DNA from: Chaetoderma sp. LZ-2023a
Taxonomy: Eukaryota > Mollusca > Caudofoveata > Chaetodermatida > Chaetodermatidae
Assembly: GCA_034401795.1 (NCBI GenBank)
Contig: CM067369.1
Location: 140,442,496 to 140,506,495, forward strand
DNA length: 64,000 nucleotides
Direction: 5' to 3'
Part shown: one piece after another, positions 1-11,180 of the stretch
Numbering within the stretch: the first letter of the stretch is position 1
Layout of the letters: the number at the start of each line of letters is the position of its first letter
Notes under the pieces: model-generated
Told to the model about the DNA's origin: nothing
Seen by the model: the letters and a program-made list of their open reading frames with translations, nothing else
Databases searched by the model: none
Made by a program: the position numbers and the translations under genes

Positions 1-100
1 CGGCAAATACCGCTTTGCCATCCGCTGTTAGCAGATCATATACTTGATATGTTCATGGCGACAGAGATGTCTATTAAACCAAATGGATGGCTAGCGAAGC
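1..100 (+). repeat. Exact 100-bp repeat of the gag segment at 2,039-2,138
   Basis: Bases 1-100 match 2,039-2,138 without a difference. After that both copies enter a C-rich tract and diverge: the first continues into DIRS leader sequence, the second into more gag. Either a neighbouring DIRS copy was joined through the poly-C, or this is an assembly join at the poly-C. Confidence 0.9.
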
Positions 101-869
101 CCCCCCCCCCCCCCCCCCTCCAAGTTATCAGGTGAACACTAGTACAATTTTCGTCTTAATTATGTCTTAATTACGAGTTGTTACCTATTTCCGTGACTTG
201 GTATAGACGTGATAGACACCCAGAAAACTTGTAATATTCTTATCTGGCGCCATAAAATACTAATCTCTCTTTATGTTTGTGTCCACAGGTTCCTGTCAGG
301 AGGTTTGTACACATCTAAGAGGGTTTGTCTCCACGTTTTCCCTATAAAATGTTAGGAAAAAGACTGCCCAGGGTGATACACGCTTCCATAAGAGCAAGCT
401 TGTCATTCTGCCCTCTGGTCCCTCCCCTCCCTTTATAAGTAAGTGAGTGGTGAAGAGGAGCAGCTCGTCTGTGGAGTTTTCAAGAGCAGGACATGGTAGT
501 ATGCCTTTGCTAAAGACGCAGGTACTCTAGTTATGCTATGTGACACTAATATTTTTAGAAATATTTGTGATTATTTGCTGCCAATATTTTTTGTCATACT
601 GTTTATCTGTATCATTATCATAGGCTATTACTGTGTTCATTTACTGTTTAGTATGCTCTTGTATTTGAATACAATTCGTCTTACACCTGGATGTTGTTCG
701 TCTGTTTCTATTTTGGAAATTATGATGCCGTCCTGTTATGGCCTGTAGGTGAATTCTCTCTCTTTAAATGGGTTAGTTTATTTTAAAAAAATATTTTATA
801 ATTATAAAAGAAACTTTAAATCATTGTCGTCGTCTTGTCCCTTTTTCAGAAGCCTTCTTGTGCCTTTGT

Positions 870-2880
870 AACCGTTCAGTCAAGCTTAAGTTTGCTCCTC
901 ACCTATCTGTTAAATGTTCACCTTGCAGTCCGTTGTTAAAATGTGATGTCTGTAAACAGGGTGGGTGGGTGAGGAGGCGACTTATTCTCTGAATTCTTGT
1001 CATTACAGGCAAAGGATAAGGCATCGGAGGAGGAGAAATGTATGAAAAAGAGTGTGAGTGGAAGAGTAAGAGAAAGGCCTTTGTTTCTTCGAAAATGGAG
1101 TCTTTCAGGTTGGAGATGATGGGGGAGATGAAAAAGACAATAAAAGATCTGGTTGCTTCGCTGCTTCGCAGCATGGTCCTTGCGTGCTTTATTGTCTTCT
1201 TCATCTGCCCCTGAGCAGCAAATCCCCACTGCTGATTCTGGTGTCCGTCGTGGCCCGTGGTCCGAAAATGTTCCAGAATCAATGGTGGCTTCAGTAGATC
1301 TTGGAAGGCCTGCCGCCTTGCCAATGAATCCTGGAGAAGGCCTAAATGATCCCGGCTGGAGGCTTGCCTCGTCGGTTGATCTTGGGCCGGGGCCGCTGGA
1401 GCCAGGTTCGCGCCTGGCGAGTCCGCACCCTAGAGGTACCGCTTCCTCTTACGGTACCTTCCCAGGCCAGCCCGGGTTAGCACTCTTTGCTAGCCCAGAG
1501 ACATTCTATCATGGCCAGGAGGAAGAGGATTTTCTGCTGGACTCACCCGTTGAAGCCGTGGACATGGAAATGGACATACGTGACCCCTCGCGGGGAGCAC
1601 TGGCAAACTTTTCTGTATGTCTACTCCCGCAGGGTAGGCTTTCAAGGTTCAAGGGGTGTCCCGGGGTGGAGCGGATGACCGCCGTTACCGTATACCTCAG
1701 CTTGCTGAGGATATGACGGCGACTGGTCCGGGCCATGATGTGGTGAATTAGACCCCACACGCTTCCATGGCGCCGGCTCCTGGCTTGGCGCAAAGCATGC
1801 CTGATCTCTCGGGTCCGCATGTTTTCTCTGGCTTGCCAGGTGTATCCACGGCTCCAGCCACATTCACACCTGTGAGTGCTGTAGAGGATGACGAAGGCCC
1901 ACCTTGTCGAGCACTCACAGGTGGCCACAGAGGAGGACTGCTATGACGCGTGCCAATGGCTTGTAAGCGTCAGGCCAGAAGTCAGTGTGGAACTGTCAGT
2001 AAGCAAGCGGGATCAACACCCGTGGCTGTCTGGAAAACCGGCAAATACCGCTTTGCCATCCGCTGTTAGCAGATCATATACTTGATATGTTCATGGCGAC
2101 AGAGATGTCTATTAAACCAAATGGATGGCTAGCGAAGCACCCACCCCCCCTCCCCCCTTCAAGGTGGCAAAGCGATGTCGTATCGTTGCTGGTCAATACC
2201 AGAAGTACGGTATAGTGCCAAAACCGAGCGCTGATGATCGCGCAGCGCTTGGCAAAGACGCGCCCAGGCTCTCATTCTGACACGGGAGCGCTGTGCTCGA
2301 GCTCGCTGCGCTCAGCAAACACCGCGTTCTGCGATGCAGGGGAGAGCTTAAGAGCGTCCATAGCGGTGCTCTCGCATGTCTCCCAGCTGTTACAGGGTGT
2401 AGTGACAGCATCTGCCTTGCACCAAGCAAGCCCAGTTCAGAGAGCCATCCAGGATGGTTGATAGAAGGGACTGGCTCTGGACTGCATGACGCGGGCGGTG
2501 GCTAGAAGTGTAGGGCAAGGCGCACTTTTGCACTAGACAATTTGTTATCGTCCCAGGACTTATAAAACAGGCTTCTGCAGATGCCTATGTCAGGTCCTGG
2601 TCTCTTTGGGGGTGAGGGATGTAGACACCTCCAAGAGACAGTCACACTAGTCAACAATCAGAGGGCGCTACACAAGCAATTTGAGGTGCTCCATCCACAG
2701 CAGGCCCGAGGTGGCGCTGGTCAAGTCAGAGGCCAGCCACCAGCGCAGCGTAGGCCACGGCCACACCAGCACCGGCCTGCAGTAGAGGGGGTGGGGCACA
2801 GGCTCAGCCGCTGCCAGTCAGGCAGCCGCCCGCCGCGGCGGGCAAGTCACGGCCCGTGGCGTGTGAGGATCTGATGGGCC
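870..2880 (+). pseudogene. gag-like remnant of DIRS element 1
   Basis: Fossil gag of the DIRS element. It can be recognised by alignment in order with the open gag at 31,708-33,837: the Cys-rich head near 890-960, the acidic and proline-rich middle, and the Arg-rich tail near 2,700-2,870. It is broken many times. Minus-strand open frames over this region are shadows. Confidence 0.75.
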
Positions 2881-2939
2881 GATTTTCACAAGAACCACAC
2901 CAATGCTAGAACCAGAGACAGTCCCACTCTTGCACTGCT

Positions 2940-4110
2940 TATGTCCACCTCTCCCTAGGTGGACCAGTGGGAGGTCGATTGACCCTCCATAAGCGGTTAG
3001 TGGGAGCGGTTAACCTAGGACCGCTTAGTCTTGCGACGGCTTTCAGCTGGGTACCAGCCCGACTGAGCGATAGGCCCACCATTGCACCTGTCTCTGGTTC
3101 CGATCTGGACTCAAATTCCAAGAGATCCAAATCAACGGTTGTGTATATATAAATTCCCTCATACAAAAAGGAGCAATTCAACTGGCACAAAATTGCCTGG
3201 CCTTCTATTCAACCGTGTTTCTAGTGACAAAGAGCACTGGATGGTGGAGACCAATTCCCAACCTCAAGCCATTGAACAAGTTCATAGACACACCAAGTTT
3301 CAAAATGAAAACAATCAAGACGGTGTTGGCGGGGTTGGAGGAATGAATGTGGACAGCATCAATAGATCTGAAGGATGCTTATTTCCACATTCCATTTGCG
3401 AAGAGTTTTTGGCGGTACCTGAGATTTGTTTTTCAGGGCCGACAGTGGGAATTCAAGGTTCTTCCATTTAGAATTTCCACGGCTCCTCAGGTTTTCACCA
3501 GGGTGGTTCTTGCAATTACAGCATACCTCGGGATGAGAAGCATAGCAGTCCACACTTACATAGATGATTGGCTGTTAAAAGCACACAATCAGGAAAGTCT
3601 ATCAGCAAATCTGGAGATAGTTTTGAAAACTCTCACAGACGTAGGCTGGATAATAAATTTTCAGAAATCAGAGCTGACTCCATCCCAGAAGTTTGTTTAC
3701 CTGGGAATGTTCTTCGCTCAAGAGATAGGATATGTTTATCTTACTCAGGAGAGAGTAGAAATACTCATCTCAGTAATACGGTCAGTGTGCATCAGTCGTC
3801 ATGTACTGGCACGGGTTTACTTGAGAATGCTGGGGTTCCAGATCCAAGCGCTTTTGCAACAGATGCGCTAGCTATCAGTTGGGAGGGAATGTATGCATAC
3901 GCATTCCCACCAGCAATCTGGATTCCAGAAGTTCTTCAGAAAATCAGGCAGGAGGAGTGCCAAGTGCTTCTGATCACCCCAAATTGGCCAAGCCGATCAT
4001 GGTACATGGATCTGCTGGACCGTCTGGTCTGCAATCTGGTTCCTCTGCCTCTGATGGACAATATTATTTTCCAGGGCAAGTCCCTTCACAACAACCCGTC
4101 AATGTTCCAA
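2940..4110 (+). pseudogene. Reverse transcriptase remnant of DIRS element 1
   Basis: Fossil pol segment. The reverse transcriptase core is recognisable from the block around DLKDAYFHIP (about 3,363-3,392) and the catalytic block YIDDWLLKA (about 3,559-3,585). The downstream segment contains the DIRS motif DALAISW and the AFPPA block near 3,900. The copy is broken. Confidence 0.8.
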
Positions 4111-4119
4111 TTGACTGCG

Positions 4120-5234
4120 TGAATGTTGTCAAGGAGTCTAAAATCAAGGAGGACTTTTCTGAGCAAGCAGCCATGTTTATGGCAAGAGCCAGAGGTGGGG
4201 TTGGGGGGGGGGGGGGTTGTCAACCTCCAGAGCATATAACTATGAAATCAATGGATTTGCAGAATGGTGCTCAAACAGAGATGTTAGTCCAATGGATGCA
4301 TCTATTCAGGTAGTAGCCGATTTCCTCTGTCACCTGTATGATGCCTATAGCCTGAAGCCTAACTCTATTGCTGTCTACAAGTCAGCTTTAATGTCAGTTA
4401 TCCCTTGCTTGGCTGATAGGGGAAGTGACGAAGTCTGTTCATAAACACTTTAATAAAAGGCATGGGTAATCTAAGACCGAGAAATCCTCAAGCGATTCCG
4501 TCTTGGAGTTTATCTCTAGTACTTCAAGTTCTAGCTGATAAACCCTTTGAACCACTAAGCTCCATTTCTACGAAAATGTTGACGCTTAAAACTCGATTTT
4601 TAATTGCTATGGCCTCTGCAAGACGGAGAAGCGAAATTCACGCTTTATCCACCGAGGCAGACCGTTATGTGGTTACAGGGGAAGGCCTTAGGCTTCTACC
4701 TAGGATTAATTTGATGACTAAAAACCAGTCTTTGAAATATCCAGGTCAACCTATTATTTTACCGACTAGATATGCTCCTAATTCAAAAGCCTGGTGTCCA
4801 TCCATTGAAGTTTATCTCTAGTGCTTCAAGTTCTAGCTGATAAACCCTTTGAACCACTAAGCTCAATTTCTACGAAAATGTTGACGCTTAAAACTCTATT
4901 TTTAATTGCTGCGGCCTCTGCAAGACGGAGAAGTGAAATTCACGCTTTAGCCACTGAGGCAGACCGTTATGTGGTTACAGGGGAAGGCCTTAGGCTTCTA
5001 CCTAGAATTAATTCGATGGCTAAAAACCAGTCTGAAATATCCAGGTCAACCTATTATTTTACCGACTAGATATGCTCCTAATTCAAAAGCATGGTGTCCA
5101 GTTCGCGCATTAAACAGGTACAAACAATGTACACAGGAATGGCGGATGGACCCATCCTCGTTATGATTGTCTTATATTGAACCCCATGGCAGGGCTTCAA
5201 AAGATACTATATCTAGGTGGATTGCGGAATGTAT
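4120..5234 (+). pseudogene. Tyrosine recombinase remnant of DIRS element 1, 5' part
   Basis: Fossil recombinase. The blocks NLRPRNPQAIPSW and RRRSEIHAL (with the first catalytic arginine of the tyrosine recombinase family) are visible. It is internally rearranged and broken. The 3' part, with the remaining catalytic region, lies beyond the insertion, at 6,806-7,020. Confidence 0.8.
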
Positions 5235-6805
5235 TGTCACGGGCCACCCCTCGTGGTGAGGACTAGGGATATAATGACGACAACAACAGAGGCGACAACC
5301 TCAATAAGACAGACCAATGATGGCTCACAGTGTCACCCAGACACTAATAATGGTAGTGTGACAACAGTAGCAGCTTCCCGAGAAGCTCTCTGTCCAATAT
5401 CCCTTCTATCACCCAGGCGGATCCAGTAACAACCAAGTTTGGGTTCGTGTGCTGTGCTCACTGCTCGAATCCTTCGGCTGACATAAGCCAGATAATAACA
5501 CAAGAGATGGTTTTAAATAAACAACAAACAGGTAACTTTATTTACAACTATAAACAGCCTAGTAAAACAGCATCTGACAGATGCTCAGATGTCACGGTAC
5601 ATTGACGAATTGTATACCATATAGCTCGCCCTATCTCGGCAATAGGTCTAACTCGCTTGCCGAAGTGCAAGCGAGACAACTCTTGACGGTCTATACCGTA
5701 AAGGGACGTAACCCCTCATGCTACACCAATGTAGACAGACGTAAACAAATGTGACGCAAATAGTAAACAGTACTACGCCGCACTGCTGCTGGTCTACCAA
5801 TAGCAGTTATATTCTAATAAAATGCTATTCATCTATCACCAACGATGGTAGACAGCTATGGTGGGCCAACTATGGTGGACCAACTATGGTGGAACTATGG
5901 TGGACCAACTATGGTGGACCAACTATGGTGGACGAACTATGGTGGACCGACTGATTAACAAAGGCTAGTGGTCAACCAACGTAATACCCATTCTCGGTAA
6001 CTCGCCAATATCACGTCAGTTACGCACGCTCGACAATGCCAATCAATCGGGACACCTCTGTTCAATGACAGGTCTGTATGTTTGTGGTGGGTGTGTGGTG
6101 GGCATAGAACTGTGGTGGAATTATGGTGGGAACGATATGATTATGACGAGTAGATGATACCGTAAATATCAAACAAACTGCAGGCTCTCCTATGTAAAAA
6201 TAGGCCCAGACCACAGTTTAGTTCGTAAGCAATCGTACCGTTTCCGCTGCTATCATCTCCTGCACCATAATAATTGCAACACAGGACTTCTACACTTCCA
6301 CCACAATTTATGCTAAAGGTAAACTATCTAGCGTAAAGCTTGATCTGGTTTGGTTGGTTGTCCGAAACGCCCACCCCGATTTAAAGCAAAGGGGACTATT
6401 TATAGTAACATTTCCTTATTGTTACGTCACACATTCCATCTCGAGTCACATTATGACGTGCTTCAGCGTGAGCTGAAGCGTGCCAGAATTCTGACACGTG
6501 ATACGATGCGCCGTTATCCTTCCCAGAATACTGTGCGCTAATTATTCAAAATGGATGCGCCCACAATTTTAGGAAAATCTAATAAAGAATTAACCTATCT
6601 AAACGATAAATAAACCCTAAATATCAGAGGACATGATGGATAAGTGTTGTAGGTAACAGCCGCTATCTGGCAAACAGGTAATGACATACTAATGTTGACA
6701 GAAACTGGTAAAACCGTGGTATAATAGGTAATGAAATCACCTGTCTCCATGACATAACAAGACATGCAGGCATGTCTTGAAATGTCATAGGGGCAGATCG
6801 TCTCA
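5235..6805. mobile_element. TG...CA-bounded insertion in DIRS element 1, possible solo LTR
   Basis: The insertion starts TGTCACGGGC and ends CGTCTCA. It is flanked on both sides by GTAT (5,231-5,234 and 6,806-6,809) and interrupts the recombinase at a place where the related element at 30.7 kb is continuous. TG...CA ends with a short duplication fit a solo LTR of about 1.57 kb, but no LTR pair, primer site or coding part is visible to settle the family. It carries an AATAAA-like stretch near 5,516 and a minisatellite at 5,858-5,952. Confidence 0.45.
5858..5952. repeat. Minisatellite, 14-15 bp unit
   Basis: About six copies of a unit close to CTATGGTGGACCAA, inside the 5,235-6,805 insertion. 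Related single units (TGGTGGAATTATGGTGG) recur near 6,110-6,130. Confidence 0.85.
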
Positions 6806-7534
6806 GTATTAAATTTTGCCACAAATCCGCCACTGGTAAACAAGTTGACTTAGCCAAGGCCCACAGTGTCTGTGGCATAGTGGCATCCACCGCCCTGTTT
6901 AATGGGGTGTCAGTGGATGACATTATGTCGGTAGCTTAGTGGCACTGTAAGTCAAGTTTTACTGATCATTACCTCCGTGATACCACTAATCCCCTTGCCG
7001 TATCGATTTTCAAAAGATGATCAGGTGTATATATTGTAGATAAGTTGCACTTGCTGTCTGCAGACAGCACATTTTAATTATGGAAACAACCGCATAATCG
7101 TGTATCATTTTTTCCTTCACTGAAGTGGACTGAATGGATACAGCTTACATGCATAGGGGCAGTACTGCCTTTTGTTGTTACATAATTTATTGTCACGATG
7201 GATTACCCTATTTAATGAAAAGGTAATGGTACCTGTGTATCATGTGGCTCATTTACTGAGAGTATACGAAAATGAAGCCTTTCATCTCGTGTCCTGTAGT
7301 ACTTAGCACCAGTACTTAGAGAGCATATGGGACATTGAGGTCATAGCCTCTCCTTTGACATATGGTCATTACTCTCACCATCGGTTTGTGTTATCCGATG
7401 TTCAAATCATTGCCTGATTGTGTGTGTCACACAATTTCAGATGTTAGTGCTTCATGCGCAAAAGCGCGCAAGGGATGAGCTGGTCTTTTGACCTCGTCTC
7501 CCTCCCGCTGAATTCACTGACGAATTCTGGCAAT

Positions 7535-7903
7535 ATCATAGTGTTACAGAGGTAAATATATCTCTTGAAGTGAAATAAACGAAATCACGGATTTCTTTTT
7601 TAACGAGAGAGTAGTTATACTTACCTCCCTAGCACAGATCCAGCCTCTCCGCCCCACAGACACTCGGTCTTCAGGCTTGTAAGTTGCACGTGTCGGCCAA
7701 TAGTAAAGCTGAGGCAATGTCAGTCTGCGCATGCGCGAGGTTGGGGCTGGCATCCAGCAGACTGACCTGTCTACCTGCCCAGTAGGGGCACCTTTCTTTT
7801 TAAATCTGAGGTTATTGAGCGAACGTCGATATTTAGGAAATATCATAGAGTGTTAGGGAGGTAAGTATAACTACTCTCTCGTGAAAAAAAATCTGGTTTC
7901 GTT
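7535..7903 (+). repeat. Internal complementary region and right inverted repeat of DIRS element 1
   Basis: At 7,535-7,650 is the stretch that in related copies is the reverse complement of both outer ends, and from about 7,690 to 7,903 the right inverted repeat, including the block TGCCCAGTAGGGGCACC shared by elements 1, 2 and 3. The right border is placed where the sequence stops matching the internal complementary region. Confidence 0.82.
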
Positions 7904-8180
7904 TATTTTACTCTTGATTTTCCTTTTGACGAATTTGTCAGACCCGTGGATTGAATAGCGGCTTCCCTGCGGATCTATTGCCAGACATCCTTCTATAGTT
8001 TTAGCGTTACTGATTGTGATTGTTGTTTCCCTTTTTGTGAGGTCATGTCTGTTGATGAACTGTTTCCTTAAGTGCTCTAGGCGAGTAGGTGCGTTGTGTG
8101 TGTTGGTGGTGGAAGCTTAGCCATCTTATTAGTCCGGTAAAACCAGGGGACTATAGGTTTGCTCTCCATCTGTCCATTCG
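7904..8180. other. Unassigned spacer
   Basis: I see no gene or clear repeat between the end of DIRS element 1 and the first tandem unit. Confidence 0.5.
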
Positions 8181-8870
8181 TCCATCTGTCACAATTGGTT
8201 TTCCACACTTTTTTCCGCATCCCTTCAAGATATTATACTAAAAATTGTTACATTGCTGTATTATAAGGAGTAACTCCTTATAGAGCAAGTTCGAGTTTCA
8301 GACATTTTCTTCAATTTTTTCGACTTAGGCAATATGAAAAATATAAGTTTTCAGCAATTGTTTTCACACTCCTTCAAGACATTCAACTGAGAATTGGTAC
8401 ATTGCTTTGTTATGAGAAGTTACAGCAGAAGGTCGAGTTTCACATGTTTCCATAAATCTTTTATGGAGTTATGCCCCCTTTCGACTTATGAAATATGAAA
8501 AATATAAGTTTTCCACACTTTTTCGCACTCCTTCAAGGTATTCAACTGAGAATTGGTAGGTTGATTAATTATACCGAGTTACAGAGCAAGTTTGAGTTTC
8601 AGGCATTTTCATCAATTTTCATGGAGTTATGCCCCCTTTTGTCTTAGGAAATATGAAAAATATAAGTTTTCCACAATTGTTTTCGCACTCCTTCAAGACA
8701 GTCAGCTGAGACATGGTACATTGCTTTGTTATGAGAAGTTACGGCAGAAAGTCGAGTGTCAGGTATTTCCATCCATTTTTATCTCGCATTTTCATGAAGT
8801 TGAAAAAAGAGATTTTGGGAGAGGGGGAAAAATGTTGGCATCGGTGTTGGCATCTGGACAGGTTAATCTT
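8180..8870. repeat. Degenerate tandem repeat, period about 160 bp
   Basis: At least four diverged units. The anchor TCGACTTA recurs at about 8,320, 8,481 and 8,640 (spacing 161 and 159). Each unit has 'gagttatgcccc', 'gaaaaatataagtttt', 'cgcactccttcaag' and 'attggtacattgc'. A small piece of the same family returns at 13,570-13,870. Open frames in the array are chance. Confidence 0.85.
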
Positions 8871-11180
8871 TTTAAAATGACATTTGTGCTTATCCGATTT
8901 GAAAAAAATATTACACAGACACTTAGAACTAGTCTGCATCAAAATTATATTAATTTTATAATTTTTCCGTACTTTTATCATGTTTGAACATAGAATATTT
9001 TATGTGTCAAGAGTTATCTTTCTTGACTGTGTTACGGTTTTTTTTAAACGACATTTTCACCCACAAGGGGTTATCCGATTTAAAAAACAGCTTCACATAT
9101 TTGTTCTATACGATGCTTAGGACCAGTGCACATCCAAAAGAAATCGACTTTCAAATTCTTTCCAGATTTTTTCGGCGTTTGAACTTTGACTATTTTAGTG
9201 TTGATTTGCATGCAGATTATATCCTGGTTATGGTTCTTGGCTGTGTTAAGTTTTTTTTAAATGACATTTGCACCAACAAGGGGTTATCTAATTTGAATAA
9301 AACTTCACAGATTTGTTCTATATGATGCTTAGGACTAGTCCACATCAAAAAGAAATCGACTTTGACATTTTTTTCAGGTTTTTTCACCGTTTTAACTCTT
9401 TTATTGCCTGATTTGTATGCCGGTTATGTGGCCAGGTTTAGGTTTTGGCTGCGTTAATTTTTTTTTAAACAACATTTACACCAACAATGGTTTATGCAAT
9501 TTAAATAAAACTTCACAAAGATGTTCTATACGATGCTTAGGACTAGTCCACATAAAAGGCAATCGACTTTGACATTTTTTCTGGATTTTTTCATTGTTTA
9601 AACTCTGACTATTTTATGGCTAATTTGTATGCAGGTTATATATCCTGGTTATGATTCTTGGCTGCGTTAATTTTTTAAAAAACGACATATGCACCCACAA
9701 GGGGTTATCAGATTTCAGTAAAACTTCACAGATTTGTTCTATATGATGCTTAGGACTTGTCCACATAAAAAGTAAAAGGATTTTCAAAAATTTTCCATAT
9801 TTTTTCACGGTTTGAATTTAATTTATTTTAAGGCTGATTTGTGTGCAGGTTATGTATTCAAGTTAGGGCTGCGCGGTTTGGCTTACAGCCATATCGGTTT
9901 CGATATGACTTTTCATATCGGTTTTAACCGAATATCGGTTTTATGGACATGAAACAAAAAATTTAAATGATAAAAATTAGCACGAAAACAGAGCGTATTT
10001 TCATGCCCTGATACATTCGTAACGTTTTACGCCTTTAAAGCTTAATATACCTTATAATATCCATCATCGTGGGAGTGAAATTATTAAGTAGACCGCCTAA
10101 ATATTACGCACAGTTAAATAAACATCGTTTATTTTGTCAAAATTAATCATAAATCAGCAAAACAGGTTGCGAAAAGACGTAAATAACGCGATTGTAATTA
10201 ATTATGATGTAATTATCTCCCTTTCTTCTTTCATTTCCAATTCGACCCGAGAACGAAATCATGCCTTGAAGAAAATATTAACTGTAATATTGCGATCGCG
10301 AATTTCATAAGTTAATATGATATTGTGTATAGAAGACAACGTTTTAAAAACGGTTTGAGTAATAATTTTATTTAAAATTATATCCTAATCAGCATTATAG
10401 TTATTGGCGAGATTTTGATGCAATCTGCCGATTTAGTGTTGGGACGACTTTGCATTATGTTACGGGTGACGTAAATAAAATGGATGCCGTTGTTTAGAAA
10501 GGTTTTCCCCATACAAATTTTAATGACAAATTCCCACATTAGTATTGTGTTTTATATTGCAAATTTATCTGAGACTACCAGAGAAAAGACGAGTGGATAT
10601 TTATTTAATTAATTCGCTGCTTGATTTCTCTCGGCGTGCAGCGAGTTACATGGAGTTACACAATATGCGCAATTGGGGCCACGTTCAATTATTAGTTGCC
10701 CCGAACATAGCTTAATGGAAAGTATGGCCATTATTATTCATTACGATTTTCATACTCGTTAGTATCTTTTATTTTTAACAATCCTGATACGAAAAACCGA
10801 AAATATGTTCATATTCGGTTTTTCGATATTTATTTTGTATAATCGGTTATAAAACCGTCAGTGCAGGATATCGGTTTTAAATATGGTATCGGTATATCGC
10901 GCAGCTCTAATTCAAGTATAGGTTTTTGCTGCATTAATTTTTTTTTTAAATGACATTTACACCCACAAGGGTTTATGAAATTTGAATAAAACTTTGCAGA
11001 TGTGTTCTATACCATACTTAGGACTTGTCCACATAAAAAGTAAATTGATTTTCAAAAAATTTCCATATTTTTTCGGCATTTGACCTTTGATAATTTTATG
11101 GCTGATTTGCATCCAGGTTATATGTATTATGCTGTGGTTAATGTTTTTTCAAATGACAATTTAATCAGCAACGGCTTGCT
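8870..11180. repeat. Degenerate tandem repeat, period about 210 bp, split by a hAT element
   Basis: The anchor TGTTCTATA recurs at about 9,101, 9,313, 9,521 and 9,734 (spacing 208-213), and again near 11,000 after the inserted element at 9,864-10,909. Each unit holds a T-run, 'aaatgacatttacacc', 'aaggggttat', 'aaaacttcacag' and 'cttaggactagtccac'. No gene is seen. Confidence 0.85.
9864..10909. mobile_element. hAT-like non-autonomous DNA transposon with 8-bp target duplication
   Basis: The left end TAGGGCTGCGCGG and right end CGCGCAGCTCTA are inverted, giving a 12-13 bp terminal repeat with one mismatch. The exact 8-bp duplication ATTCAAGT flanks it at 9,856-9,863 and 10,910-10,917. Terminal form and 8-bp duplication fit the hAT superfamily. 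The subterminal parts are rich in 'atcggtttt'/'aaaaccgata' motifs in both orientations. No transposase frame is present in its 1,046 bp. It interrupts a tandem array, so it is younger than the array. Confidence 0.85.

Larger units (their letters stand above)
1..7903 (+). mobile_element. DIRS-type tyrosine-recombinase retrotransposon, element 1 (broken)
   Basis: Fossil copy of the same DIRS subfamily as the elements at 14.2 and 30.7 kb. Parts seen in order: leader (about 125-890), gag remnant (about 870-2,880), reverse transcriptase remnant (about 2,940-3,840), the conserved segment that follows RNase H in DIRS elements (about 3,840-4,080), tyrosine recombinase remnant (about 4,120-5,234 and 6,806-7,020), internal complementary region and right inverted repeat. 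It is heavily broken, with more than ten interruptions, and carries a 1.6-kb insertion at 5,235-6,805. The left inverted repeat is not in the window; the first 100 bases are a gag piece that recurs exactly at 2,039-2,138. It appears the oldest of the three related copies. Confidence 0.88.

Noticed and set aside
8592-9325. Two + strand frames of 113-131 codons
   Set aside because: They lie wholly in degenerate tandem arrays and show no domain.
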